DNA from: CBDIBC01 sp965276635
GTDB taxonomy: Bacteria > Actinomycetota > Acidimicrobiia > Acidimicrobiales > Palsa-688
Length of the DNA: 64,000 nucleotides
Assembly (NCBI GenBank): GCA_965276635.1
Contig: CBDIBC010000005.1
Location: forward strand, 2,108,001 to 2,172,000
Direction: 5' to 3'
A program made the translations under genes and the position numbers. The notes beneath the pieces are model-generated. The model worked only from the letters and a program-made list of their open reading frames with translations. It did no database searches and was not told the DNA's origin. Positions 1 through 8,243 of this stretch are shown here, piece after piece (the first letter of the stretch is position 1; every line of letters begins with the position of its first letter).

Positions 1-836
1 ATGGGGACGAGCCGCGGCACCCGACGACCGGCTCGGCACAGCGCGCCGAACGCCACGTTCTCCAGCACCACCCGGTCGCGAATCTCGCCGGCTCGGCCGC
101 GACCGCTGGCGGGCGCATCGGTCCGGTTGTTTCGCTTGGTCCGTGTCATCGTGGTGTGGGGCACGGCATAGAACTCGAAGTGGTCGTTGGCCGCCGCCTC
201 GTCGTACATGGCATCGAGCACCGCCTCGAGGGGCTCGACCGTCTCCACCGCCCGCAGGTTGAACGCCGGCACGCACTGCAGCGTCACCCGGCTCACGATC
301 CCCAGGGCGCCGAGCGCGACCCGGGCGGACGCGAACACCTCCGGCTCCTCCGCGGCCGAGCAGGACAGCACGGACCCGTCGGCCACCACCAGGTCCATGG
401 CGCGCACCTGCGTGGCCAGCCCGCCGAGGGCCGCCCCCGTGCCGTGGGTGCCCGTCGAGATGGCGCCGGCGAGGGTCTGCACGGCGATGTCGCCGAGGTT
501 CGCCAGGGCCAGGCCCCATCCGCTGAGCACCTGGCTCAACCGACGGAGGGTGATACCTGCCTCCACCGTGACCAATCCTCGCTCGCGGTCGATATCGATG
601 ACGCGGCGGTGCCGATCCAGGTGGACAGCGACGCCGTCGGTGACGGCGAGGCCGGTGAACGAGTGCCCCGAGCCGACGGCCCGCACCCGGTGACCCTGGC
701 GCGCCGCGCCCCGCACCACCGCGACGATCTCTGCGATGGATGCGGGGTGGTCGACGGCGGCGGGACGACCGTGCTCGGTGCCGGCCCAGTTCGACCAGCT
801 CTGGGCTGGAGAGCCCAGCGGCACCGACGGACTCAC
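1..836 (-). CDS. FAD-linked oxidase, D-arabinono-1,4-lactone / L-gulonolactone oxidase family (3' part outside window)
   Basis: Only about 278 N-terminal residues are visible; the gene runs off the left edge. Reading the minus strand from GTG at 836 gives SNWAG, then VRAVGSGHSFTGLAVTDG and ISTGTHGTG, which are typical of the PCMH/FAD_4 FAD-binding domain of sugar-1,4-lactone oxidases. Members oxidise aldonolactones or related polyols with oxygen. It starts 13 bases after the etfA stop on the same strand, so it is probably co-transcribed with etfBA. That would allow electrons to pass to ETF, but this is inference. No clear ribosome binding site precedes the GTG, so the exact start is uncertain. 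The substrate cannot be told from the visible part. Confidence 0.8.
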   Translation of the reverse strand, partial: MSPSVPLGSPAQSWSNWAGTEHGRPAAVDHPASIAEIVAVVRGAARQGHRVRAVGSGHSFTGLAVTDGVAVHLDRHRRVIDIDRERGLVTVEAGITLRRLSQVLSGWGLALANLGDIAVQTLAGAISTGTHGTGAALGGLATQVRAMDLVVADGSVLSCSAAEEPEVFASARVALGALGIVSRVTLQCVPAFNLRAVETVEPLEAVLDAMYDEAAANDHFEFYAVPHTTMTRTKRNNRTDAPASGRGRAGEIRDRVVLENVAFGALCRAGRRVPRLVP

Positions 837-849
837 GCAGGAGCGGCGG

Positions 850-1815
850 CTAGGACCGGCTCTGCAGCGCCTCGATCAACTTGGGCAGCACCTTGTTCAC
901 GTCACCCACGATGCCGAGATCGGCGATGGTGAAGATCGGCGCCTCTTGGTCCTTGTTGATGGCCACGATGTTCTTCGAGTTCTTCATGCCGACCATGTGC
1001 TGGGTCGCACCGGAGATGCCGGCGGCGATGTACACCGTCGGCTTGACCGTCTTGCCGGTCTGGCCGACCTGGTGGGAGTAGGGGACCCAGCCGGCATCCA
1101 CGATCGCCCGGGAGGCGCCGGCGGCACCCTTCAGGAGCTTGGCCAGCTGCTCGATCATCTCGTACTTGGCCGCCTCGCCGAGCCCACGGCCGCCCGACAC
1201 CACGACCGGGGCCTCGTCGAGCTTGGGGCCCTCGCTCTCCTCGACATGACGGTCGGTGATCTTGGCGGCGCCCGTGGCGCCCAGGTCGGGCGTCTCCCAG
1301 GCGGTCACCGTCGCCGCCCCGCCGTCTCCCGGCTCGGCCGGGAACGACTTGGGGCGCACCACGAAGATCCCCGGACCCTCGCCGGTGAACCGGGCCTTGA
1401 GGATCTGGGTCCCGCCGAAGATGGCGTGCTCGGTGACCAGACCGCCGTCGTCCTCCAGGCCGACCACGTTGGTGAGGACCGGCCGGTCTATCTTGGCCGA
1501 CAGGCGTGCCGCGATGTCACGACCGTCGTAGTTGTACGGCGACAGGATGGCATCGGGCCCGCTGCCGGCCTGTACCTGCGCAGCGAGCGCCGCACCGACG
1601 GAGGGACCTGGCAGCCCGCCGCCGAGGTCGCCGACGCTGTAGAGCGTGGTGGCGCCAAAGCGGCCGACCTCCTCGGCGATGGCGTCGGCGTCGCCCCAGG
1701 TCACCCCTGCGACGGTCCCGCCGAGCTGGCGCGCCTTGGTGAGCAGCTCCAAGCTGAGCGGCGCCACCTTCTCGCCCTGCCGGTCGATGATGACCCAGAT
1801 CTTGTCCACTGCCAT
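850..1815 (-). CDS. etfA: Electron transfer flavoprotein alpha subunit
   Basis: 321 residues, the usual length. EtfA forms a heterodimer with EtfB, carries the redox FAD and passes electrons from acyl-CoA and other flavin dehydrogenases to ETF-quinone oxidoreductase. The N-terminal domain (MAVDKIWVII onward) is followed by the FAD-binding C-terminal domain. That domain shows SGGRGLGE near 207-214, VPYSHQVGQTGKTV near 244-257 and GISGATQHMVGM near 266-277, all hallmark FAD contacts. It lies 106 bases downstream of etfB on the same strand, separated by a 12-bp tandem repeat. ATG at 1815 is the natural start because the family N-terminus begins immediately. Confidence 0.97.
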   Translation of the reverse strand: MAVDKIWVIIDRQGEKVAPLSLELLTKARQLGGTVAGVTWGDADAIAEEVGRFGATTLYSVGDLGGGLPGPSVGAALAAQVQAGSGPDAILSPYNYDGRDIAARLSAKIDRPVLTNVVGLEDDGGLVTEHAIFGGTQILKARFTGEGPGIFVVRPKSFPAEPGDGGAATVTAWETPDLGATGAAKITDRHVEESEGPKLDEAPVVVSGGRGLGEAAKYEMIEQLAKLLKGAAGASRAIVDAGWVPYSHQVGQTGKTVKPTVYIAAGISGATQHMVGMKNSKNIVAINKDQEAPIFTIADLGIVGDVNKVLPKLIEALQSRS

Positions 1816-1844
1816 GCTTGGTGCCGAACCTCTCTGTCGATTCT

Positions 1845-1889
1845 GAACGTCGGTTGGACGTCGGTTTGGACGTCGGTTTGGACGTCGGT
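1845..1889. repeat. 12-bp tandem repeat in the etfB-etfA spacer
   Basis: Three exact copies of TTGGACGTCGGT (1854-1865, 1866-1877, 1878-1889), preceded by a partial copy ending at 1853. Each unit contains the palindrome GACGTC. It sits in the untranslated spacer between two co-directional genes and does not extend either reading frame. It may be a simple slippage product or may modulate etfA translation. Confidence 0.9.
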
Positions 1890-1921
1890 CGTTCTTCTGT
1901 GTACCGGGGCGGCGAAGCCGC

Positions 1922-2701
1922 TCAGATGACCTTCAACTGGTCGAGGAACGCCACGATCTTCTCGTGGGCATCGCCCTCGTCGACGATGATCTCGCCGGCC
2001 TCGCGCTTCTCGGCCGGCTGCACGGAGATGATCTCCTGGCGGGCGCCGGCGGCGCCTACGTCGCCAGCGTCGATGCCCAGGTCGGACAGCTTCAGCTCGT
2101 CGACCGGCTTGCCCTTGGCGGCCATGATCCCCTTGAAGGACGGGTAGCGGGGCTCGACGACACCGGCGGTGACGGTGAGCAGCGCCGGGAGCGGTACCTC
2201 GACGCTGTCGTACCCGGTCTCGGTCTGGCGGTCGACCTTGACGTTCCCGTCGGCGATCGCCACCTTCTTGGTGAAGCTCACCGATGGCCACCCGAGCAGC
2301 TCGGCCACCTGGACCGGCGTGGTGCCCGTGTACCCGTCGGTCGATTCGGTGGCGGCGATGACCAGATCCGGCTCGGCCCGCTTGATGGCGGCAGCCAGGA
2401 CCTTGGCCGTGCTGAGGGCGTCAGCGCCAGCCAGGGCGTCGTCGCTCACCAGGATGGCCTTGGCTGCCCCCATGGCCAGCGCCGTGCGCAGGCCGCTGGT
2501 CTCGCCGTTGGGTGCCATGGAGACGAGGGTCACCTCGCCGCCACCGGCGGCGTCGGCCAGCTGGAGGGCCATCTCCACCCCGTAGGCATCGGAGTCGTCC
2601 AGGATGAGCTTTCCCTGTCGCACCATGGTGTGGGTGTCGGGTTTGAGCTGCCCGGGGGTGGCCGGGTCGGGAATCTGCTTGACGCAGACGACAACGTTCA
2701 T
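1922..2701 (-). CDS. etfB: Electron transfer flavoprotein beta subunit
   Basis: 259 residues. EtfB binds AMP and docks partner dehydrogenases in the ETF heterodimer. The N-terminus MNVVVCVKQIPDP is the standard family start, so ATG at 2701 is chosen over a codon six residues upstream. A GGAGAAG ribosome site lies about eight bases before it. The conserved stretches SDDALAGADALST and ATESTDGYTGTTP are present, followed by LGWPSVSF. It is the first gene of etfB-etfA-lactone oxidase and is transcribed away from the sigma-factor operon. Confidence 0.97.
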   Translation of the reverse strand: MNVVVCVKQIPDPATPGQLKPDTHTMVRQGKLILDDSDAYGVEMALQLADAAGGGEVTLVSMAPNGETSGLRTALAMGAAKAILVSDDALAGADALSTAKVLAAAIKRAEPDLVIAATESTDGYTGTTPVQVAELLGWPSVSFTKKVAIADGNVKVDRQTETGYDSVEVPLPALLTVTAGVVEPRYPSFKGIMAAKGKPVDELKLSDLGIDAGDVGAAGARQEIISVQPAEKREAGEIIVDEGDAHEKIVAFLDQLKVI

Positions 2702-2884
2702 GACCGCATTCTTCTCCACCGGGGCCGGATCTCACCACTTCGGCGCACCGCGGTCCGTGCGCCGCCCGAATCTCGAGGCGGGTGGTAGCGTTGCCCGGTC
2801 GCGGGCACTCCCACACGCAGTCTGCGCGCCGCGCACACCTATACCAGCGTCTGGAACGAACCGAGCCCGGAGACAGGGAGCCCA

Positions 2885-3301
2885 ATGGTGCCTACGGAGG
2901 ACGAGGTCAGGCTGACCGTGCCGGCCACGCCCGAGTTCCTGCGGTTGGCGCGGGTGACCGCAGCCGGACTGGCCAGTCGCCTGGGCTTCAGCTTCGACGA
3001 GGTCGAGGATCTGCGCTTGGCCATCGACGAGCTCTGCTACGGCCTGACCGGCAGCTTCGGTCGGCCCGGGACCGTCAAGGTCCGCTACACGTTGAGCGAC
3101 ACCCACTTGGCGATCGACGGGGAGGCGGTCTGGCCGGGACCGGTCGGCTCGAACACGCCCGCCGAGCTCTCCGAGCTGTCGGAGGTGATCCTCACCGCTC
3201 TGGTCGACGAGCACGAGCTGACCGCCGGACCCCAGGGCCCGAGGTTCCGGCTGCTGAAGCGGCGCCACCCCGGGGCGGCCCCCGCCCCCCAACCTGCGTG
3301 A
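2885..3301 (+). CDS. RsbW-like anti-sigma factor (HATPase fold), probable partner of the downstream SigF-type sigma
   Basis: 138 residues. The segment LRLAIDELCYGL (near 41-52) corresponds to the N-box of RsbW/SpoIIAB-type anti-sigma kinases, and the next gene is a SigB/SigF-type sigma factor, the usual operon arrangement. Such proteins sequester the sigma factor and are released by an anti-anti-sigma protein. The N-box asparagine expected after the DE.C motif is not evident (YGLT follows) and the G-rich ATP lid is short, so ATP binding may be weak or lost. ATG at 2885 follows GGGAGCC. A TANNNT hexamer (TAGCGT) at 2786-2791 could be the promoter. No anti-anti-sigma gene is visible nearby. Confidence 0.75.
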   Translation: MVPTEDEVRLTVPATPEFLRLARVTAAGLASRLGFSFDEVEDLRLAIDELCYGLTGSFGRPGTVKVRYTLSDTHLAIDGEAVWPGPVGSNTPAELSELSEVILTALVDEHELTAGPQGPRFRLLKRRHPGAAPAPQPA

Positions 3302-3311
3302 TCGAGACCCC

Positions 3312-4088
3312 ATGCCCCCTGCGCGCCGCATGAGCTTCGATCCCGCCCAGCGCGAAGAGCTGCGCGCCAAGTTTTCCGAGTTCGCCGAGACCGGCAACGT
3401 GGGCCTCCGCGACGAGCTGGTGGCCGCACACCTCGGGCTGGCCGAGTACCTGGCTCGGCGGTTCGCCAACCGCGGCGAGCCGCTCGACGACCTGGTCCAG
3501 GTGGCGTCGTTGGGACTGCTGAAGGCGGTGGGCCGCTTCGACCCGACACGGGGGGTGGAGTTCTCCACCTACGCCACGCACACCATCGTCGGGGAGCTGA
3601 AGCGCCACTTTCGCGACCGGGGGTGGGCCATCCGGGCGCCGCGACGCATGCAGGAGCTGTACCTCCGGCTGGGGAAGGTCGTGGGCTCGCTCGGCCAGGA
3701 GCTGGGCCGGTCCCCGACGATCGCCGAGCTGGCTGCCGAGGTCGAGGTCTCCGAGGAGGAGGTCCTCGAAGCGCTGGAAGCCGGGCAGGCCTACCGGTTC
3801 GCGTCACTCGACGCGCCGGCCGCAGGGGCCGACGGCGACGGCGAGACCCTGGTGGCACGCCTCGGCCACGACGATCCCGAGCTGGCCGGGGCCGAGCGCC
3901 GAGCGACACTCTCCCCGCTGCTCGCCCGGCTCCCGCCGCGCGAGCAGCTCATCCTGCACCTCCGGTTCTTCGAGGGCCTCACCCAGTCGGACATCGCCAC
4001 CCGGCTCGGCATCTCCCAGATGCACGTGTCGCGACTCCTGGCTCGCAGCGTCGCCCAGCTGCGCGCCGCCGCCGAAGCCGCCTCCTGA
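3312..4088 (+). CDS. RNA polymerase sigma factor, SigB/SigF/SigG family
   Basis: 258 residues. Region 2 is clear: RFANRGEPLDDLVQVASLG, then FDPTRGVEFSTYATHTIVGE and HFRDRGW. Region 3 follows, and region 4 is a helix-turn-helix, TQSDIATRLGISQMHVSRLL (near 223-242). Group-3 sigma factors of this class direct stress, stationary-phase or developmental transcription. The start at 3312 lies 10 bases after the putative anti-sigma stop, so the pair is probably co-expressed. An alternative ATG at 3330 (MSFDPAQ) is possible, and neither has a strong ribosome site. The exact subclass cannot be settled by eye. Confidence 0.95.
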   Translation: MPPARRMSFDPAQREELRAKFSEFAETGNVGLRDELVAAHLGLAEYLARRFANRGEPLDDLVQVASLGLLKAVGRFDPTRGVEFSTYATHTIVGELKRHFRDRGWAIRAPRRMQELYLRLGKVVGSLGQELGRSPTIAELAAEVEVSEEEVLEALEAGQAYRFASLDAPAAGADGDGETLVARLGHDDPELAGAERRATLSPLLARLPPREQLILHLRFFEGLTQSDIATRLGISQMHVSRLLARSVAQLRAAAEAAS

Positions 4089-4098
4089 TCCGGTCGCC

Positions 4099-5007
4099 GT
4101 GCGGCTCGTCCTGATCGTCAACACGTCGGCGTCGTCGGTCACGGAGCGGGCTCGGGTGGTCATCCACAAGGCGCTCGCCGCCGACCACCATGTCACCATG
4201 GCCGAGACCAGCCGGCGCGGCCACGCCACCCGTCTGGCCCAGGGGGCGGCGGCCGACGGGGTCGACGTGGTAGTCGTCCTCGGCGGGGACGGGACGCTGA
4301 ACGAGGCCGCCAACGGCCTGGCCGGCACGGCCACGGCGCTCGGCGTCCTCCCGGGCGGGTCGACCAACGTGTACGCCCGCACCATCGGGATGACCAACGA
4401 CCCCATCGAGGCGACCGGCGAGCTGCTGGCCGCTCTCGGTCGGGAGTCGATCCGCCCGATCAGCCTCGGCCGGGTGAACGGTCGCTCGTTCCTGTTCCAC
4501 GTCGGCATCGGCTTCGACGCGGCGGTGGTGGCCGCCGTCGAGCGGCACAGCACCATGAAGCGCTATGCCGGCCACGCCCTGTTCCTCTCCGCGGCCGTCA
4601 GCACCTGGATACGGAACCCGGACCGACGCCGGGTGACGTTCGTCGTCGAGCCGTCGGGCGGCCGGGCCGTCGATGGCTCGTTCGCCATCTGCATGAAGAC
4701 CAACCCCTACACCTTCCTCGGCGAGCGCCCGCTGGATGTGGCTCCCGGCACCGACCTCGACTCGGCGCTGACCATGGTGACCTTCGGTCAGCTCGACCTC
4801 AGCCGGCTCCTGCGCCTCAGCGCCGCCGCGGTGCGGGGCCGGGGCCTGGCCGGCCGACCGGGGGTGAAGGTGGCCACGGCGCTCGAAGCCGTCGAGGTGC
4901 GCGCCACCAGCCCGATCCCGTACCAGGTGGACGGCGACTATCTAGGCACTGGCGATCGCTTCGTTCTCAGCAACGAGCGCGACGCGCTCCGCCTTGTCCT
5001 CCCCTGA
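4099..5007 (+). CDS. Diacylglycerol-kinase-family lipid kinase (YegS/DgkB-like)
   Basis: 302 residues from GTG 4099, 10 bases after the sigma-factor stop. VVVVLGGDGTLNEAANGL near 55-72 is the nucleotide-binding GGDGT signature of the DAGK catalytic domain, and GVLPGGSTNVYAR is the second conserved loop. The family phosphorylates diacylglycerol or related lipids at the membrane using ATP. The C-terminal half ends with PYQVDGDYLGTGDRF, a typical DAGK C-terminal stretch. Co-location with the sigma operon suggests co-transcription, but a functional link is unproven. Substrate specificity is unknown. Confidence 0.9.
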   Translation: MRLVLIVNTSASSVTERARVVIHKALAADHHVTMAETSRRGHATRLAQGAAADGVDVVVVLGGDGTLNEAANGLAGTATALGVLPGGSTNVYARTIGMTNDPIEATGELLAALGRESIRPISLGRVNGRSFLFHVGIGFDAAVVAAVERHSTMKRYAGHALFLSAAVSTWIRNPDRRRVTFVVEPSGGRAVDGSFAICMKTNPYTFLGERPLDVAPGTDLDSALTMVTFGQLDLSRLLRLSAAAVRGRGLAGRPGVKVATALEAVEVRATSPIPYQVDGDYLGTGDRFVLSNERDALRLVLP

Positions 5008-5106
5008 GTCGTTCGTCAGGGACCGGACGGGTGCCGCACATGACCGATGTCACGTGGACGCACCTCCCTGACCAGCAACTTTGCTTCGAAATCTCCGAAC
5101 AAACCC

Positions 5107-5135
5107 TTGCGAACGGGCGGCCGTGGATTTACGCT
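5107..5135 (+). promoter_or_regulatory. Putative whiB promoter
   Basis: TTGCGA at 5107-5112, a 17-base spacer, then TACGCT at 5130-5135. Predicted transcription start is near 5142, giving a leader of about 60 bases with a strong ribosome site. The same -35 word and spacer occur at 5794-5822. Confidence 0.55.
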
Positions 5136-5203
5136 GCAGGAACCGTGCGGTGAATTGGTTGCCCGCACGTGAAGCATTTCACAATTTCGCCAGGAGGCGA
5201 CGC

Positions 5204-5494
5204 GTGGCCCTCACCTGGAGCCGCAACATCGAATGGGACGTGGACGACTGGCGCGACAACGCCGCGTGTCGTGATACCGACCCGGACCTGTTCTTCCCCA
5301 TCGGCACCACCGGGCCAGCGATCGAGCAGATCGATTCGGCCAAAGCGGTCTGCGACGAGTGCGACGCCCAGGCCGCCTGCCTGGAGTTCGCCCTGGTGAC
5401 CAACCAGGAGTCCGGCATCTGGGGTGGGACCTCCGAGGAGGAGCGGCGCAAGCTGCGCAAGACGTGGCTGGCGCGCCAGCGTCGAGCCTCCTGA
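5204..5494 (+). CDS. WhiB-family iron-sulfur transcription factor
   Basis: 96 residues. The four iron-sulfur ligands are C22, C50, C53 and C59 (C-x27-C-x2-C-x5-C). They are followed by the G-I-W-G-G turn at 71-75 and a basic tail (RRKLRK, RQRR), the complete Wbl architecture. These actinobacterial proteins bind sigma factors and DNA and sense redox or nitric oxide through a [4Fe-4S] cluster. GTG at 5204 is chosen because AGGAGG lies at 5192-5197 with seven intervening bases; the open frame continues upstream to 5081 but those residues do not fit the family. The paralogue class is not clear by eye. Confidence 0.95.
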   Translation: MALTWSRNIEWDVDDWRDNAACRDTDPDLFFPIGTTGPAIEQIDSAKAVCDECDAQAACLEFALVTNQESGIWGGTSEEERRKLRKTWLARQRRAS

Positions 5495-5793
5495 CCGAGT
5501 CCCCTTCGGCCCCGGCCACCTGGTCGGCGCCCCGCCCTCATCCGCCTGACCCGTCGGCGCTCGTCTCTCGAAGTCTGATGTCGAGAACGCTCGCAATGTG
5601 AGGCTTTCTCGACGCCGGTCGGGCCGTGCGCACTCGGCGACCTGGGCCGAGGTGGGGGTGGTCCTCGCCGATCTCGGCTGGCGCCGACGACGTGGCCGGC
5701 CCTCTCGGCCCGGTTTCCGAGCGTCCAGAGGGCCGAAGGTGAAATGGTGCTCGGGACGGGGGATGAACGGATCCGTCGAGGTGCTCCGGTCAG
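5495..5793. other. Intergenic region without a recognised gene
   Basis: No reading frame on either strand resembles a protein. A weak 6-bp inverted repeat (TCTCGA/TCGAGA) near 5563-5585 is the only structure seen after whiB. Open frames here are GC-rich artefacts. Confidence 0.6.
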
Positions 5794-5822
5794 TTGCGAG
5801 GCGAGGCCCCCCCCGGTAGCTT
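5794..5822 (+). promoter_or_regulatory. Putative promoter of the truncated oxidoreductase
   Basis: TTGCGA at 5794-5799, a 17-base spacer and TAGCTT at 5817-5822. This is the same -35 hexamer and spacing as the whiB promoter. It lies about 90 bases before the ATG at 5913, which has AAGGGG at 5900-5905 as ribosome site. Confidence 0.5.
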
Positions 5823-5912
5823 TGTCAGCGCCGGGCTGGGTCCTCGGGGGGACAGCCAGTCAAGGGGCGACCAGCGAATGGCCAGGGACCACTCGCGAGA
5901 AGGGGTGAGGAG

Positions 5913-6060
5913 ATGACCCGATGGGGAGTGGTCGGGCCGGGCGCGATCGCTGCCGGCTTTGCCGACGCGATGCGGCTGGTCGACGACGGCACTATCGTAG
6001 GGGTGGCGTCTCGTTCTGCCGAGCGCGCCGACGTGTTTGGTGACCGGTTCGGGCCGCTTT
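5913..6060 (+). pseudogene. Truncated Gfo/Idh/MocA-family oxidoreductase (N-terminus only)
   Basis: From ATG 5913 about 48 residues read as the NAD(P)-binding N-terminus of the Gfo/Idh/MocA family: WGVVGPGAIAAGFADAM, then VGVASRSAERADVFGDRFG. Full members are about 330-380 residues. At about 6055-6062 the homology stops and the antisense of a decayed IS1380-type transposase begins; the frame closes at 6137 with unrelated residues. The promoter and ribosome site look intact, so a short peptide could still be made. The gene was evidently functional before the rearrangement. Confidence 0.8.
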
Positions 6061-6061
6061 G

Positions 6062-7150
6062 GCTTGACGGATGCGGTCCTCGATCCGGGCGTGTTGACGT
6101 TGGCGCAGCTCGAGCCTGGCGATCTGGCCGCCGATGATCCCGGGTGCGGTGTCGGTGGGAAGGGCGGTGTAGCGCATTCCCTTGATGGTGTCGAAGACCG
6201 AGAGCTGCGCTCCGGGATGGGGGCGTTCTTTGCGGACGGTCAACCGCGACCCGCTCGGCCATCTCGCCAAGTCGACCAGCCCGGTCACCTCGGCCACCTC
6301 CGCCCCGTCACGGATCTCGCCGTCGGTTCGATCGCAGGCGCCCAGCAGTCCGCGGGGACAGCGACGATGGCGTCACGGACTGCCTGGTCGACCGGGAAAA
6401 CCATACTGAATCCCACGGCCCGATCTCGACACGCCTTGGCGAAGCCATGTGTGGCTCCGGCCGAGTCCGACCGGGCGACCAGGCTCGGACCGTCGGCCTG
6501 GCCCGGGCGGGCCTCGTCGGGCAGGTTCGCCAAGGCCAGGTCCAACACGGCGATGTGATCGGCGGTGGTGTTCGACCCGGCATTGCCGGCGCTCACGATC
6601 CCCGCCAATGCTTCCCCCGACGCGATGTCGGGACGGTCCAAGAAGCAGACCAGCGGGTGGAACCCGAACGTCTTCTTCCATGTCGGCGCCGCATCCTGCT
6701 TCTCCGAGTGGGCGATAACGATCGTGGCATCGAATCCAGATGCAGCTCGCCGGAGAGGTCCGGCGCCGCCCCTGCGGCCCACGCTGCCGCCCTCGCCGCC
6801 GCACGCCCGCCGCGCAGACGGCCGAGATGCTCATCGCCCACCCCGTCAAGACCCGCCACGCGGTCGCTGTCGACGCCACCAGCCCGAACAGGTCCGGCCG
6901 CTCACGCAACGACGCCAGATCAGAGATCGTTTTCGCCCCATCAGCAACCGCGACCGCAAGATCGGCCAGAACCTGGCCGGAGAGATGCACCGTCGGGAAC
7001 GCCTTGTACGTGTCGAGCAGCGCGTCGTCCCATCACTCCACCAGGCCAGTGACCGTGGCCATCTCCCGGAGCAGTTGAGCCCCGGCATGCGAGACGACAC
7101 CGTCCCCGTCCCCGTCCCCGTCCGCGGACACCTTCACCGGGCCGGTTGCG
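6062..7150 (-). mobile_element. Decayed IS1380-type transposase (multiple frameshifts and a stop)
   Basis: The protein trace runs across three frames on the minus strand. The N-terminal part (about 7150-6860) includes HAGAQLLREMATVTGLVE, an in-frame TGA at about 7033-7035, then HLSGQVLADLAVAVADGAKT. The central part (about 6760-6310) includes FDATIVIAHSEKQDAAPTWK and GSNTTADHIAVLDLALANLP. The C-terminal part (about 6300-6065) includes DTIKGMRYTALPTDTAPGII and ends at RIEDRIRQAKA. These are features of actinobacterial IS1380 transposases (DDE type). The last third or so of the protein is absent because the element stops at the junction with the truncated oxidoreductase. A 6-bp GTCCCC repeat lies near 7100-7120. 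Terminal inverted repeats were not identified. Confidence 0.8.
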
Positions 7151-7344
7151 ACGCTTCACTCACCGAGTGGCCTTCTCGTGCGGGACATCAGGACTTCGAA
7201 CATCCCGATCTTCCCCTACGAGACAGGCGCTTTGGTGCATCCAAAACCTGGCCGACCCTCACACCCATGCAATACCCAGGCTAATGATTCGCGTCTATGT
7301 AAGTCAGGTAGGGATAAGCATGTCACGAACGATAAGTTCGCCAT

Positions 7345-7656
7345 ATGGTGGGACCTAGGTATCGGCGCGAGTCTCGTGCTCAGCGGCGGTTCGCCATTGT
7401 TGATGAGGAGAGGATCGTCTTGTCGAGGGCACCTGACCTGGACTCGGCGATAGCAAGAGCAGAAGTCGGAGTTCGAGAATACGCGGAATCTATTAACAGT
7501 AAAGCACTCGGTTTCAGCCAGGCCTATGGACCTATCGAGTTACACGAGGAACTGTCGGGCACCGAGGTGTTTTCATTGGTGAGGGAGAGTTCTTTGAGCC
7601 CAGTTGACTATATTTCGACCTTCTTCGACAATGGCTTTGAGATGGAACAGGACTGA
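7345..7656 (+). CDS. Small orphan protein, DUF4288-like (uncertain)
   Basis: 103 residues. Composition is noticeably less GC-rich than the flanks and codon use is unlike neighbouring core genes, suggesting transfer. The pattern RYRRESRA, then EERIVLSRAPDLDSAIARAE, then SGTEVFSLVRES, resembles the short DUF4288 fold. Members of that family occur as stand-alone proteins and near polymorphic-toxin loci. There is no convincing ribosome site before ATG 7345, so the start is uncertain. No toxin gene is present beside it. The family call comes from pattern recognition only. Confidence 0.45.
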   Translation: MVGPRYRRESRAQRRFAIVDEERIVLSRAPDLDSAIARAEVGVREYAESINSKALGFSQAYGPIELHEELSGTEVFSLVRESSLSPVDYISTFFDNGFEMEQD

Positions 7657-7686
7657 AAACGTCACCAACCGGGAGCACCACCACCG

Positions 7687-7714
7687 CGACGTGGCTGTAG
7701 TTACGACCACGTCG
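7687..7714. terminator. Small hairpin after the orphan gene
   Basis: CGACGTGG at 7687-7694 pairs perfectly with CCACGTCG at 7707-7714 across a 12-base loop. It lies 31 bases after the stop at 7656. There is no T tract, so the terminator role is tentative. Confidence 0.35.
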
Positions 7715-7860
7715 GGAACCGCAATGCGGACAGCGCTCTCATCGGTGCCACCACCTGTCCCCAAGCCCCGCGCCCGGAACGGTGAGGTTCACCAACCAAG
7801 ATGTCTCACTGATTAGCTTTCGAATGAGTCAGGGGAAGAAGTGAGGGAGGGATCACCGCC

Positions 7861-8243
7861 GAAGGGCTGGCCGAGCGCAACGCTTCACATTTTTAGCAAG
7901 ACACGACCGGCCGAGGAGCTATCCGAAATGTTGAGAAAGACAGCGCTGGACCAGAAGCACCGACTTCGGCAACGTCCTCCAAGTTCCTGAATAGACGCCC
8001 CAACCATTGGTGACTTGAGAGGTATCCAGACGAGGCCGAGCCCCTTGAGGAGGTTATCATTTCATTCCTTGACCTTCTTGAGGACAATGCCGTCAACATA
8101 GAGCTGCTCGGTGGCGATCTCACGCTATCTCTAACAGTGTATCTATTAGGGGAGGGAGCGACCAGCTGTGTGGTTGACAGTAACTTGGCTAAGCGACTCT
8201 CCTTACGACAGATAACGATTGAATTTATGGCTCTAAACTACTA
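7861..8243 (+). pseudogene. Decayed small gene, DUF4279-like (uncertain)
   Basis: One plus-strand frame is continuous in sense from about 7861 to TAA 8241-8243 but is interrupted by TAG at 7894-7896 and TGA at 8011-8013. The downstream part reads LERYPDEAEPLEEVIISFLD, then NIELLGGDLTLSLTVYLLGE, then SNLAKRLSLRQITIEF. The layout (a W/L stretch, an acidic helix, a beta-rich LxLxVY segment, then a terminal helix and strand) recalls DUF4279 proteins. The region is AT-richer than the flanks, matching the neighbouring orphan. The call is tentative; the stops argue it is no longer functional. Confidence 0.4.

Noticed and set aside
5598..5819. A 73-codon Arg-rich plus-strand frame
   Set aside because: No ribosome site, no recognisable fold, and it overlaps the putative promoter at 5794-5822.
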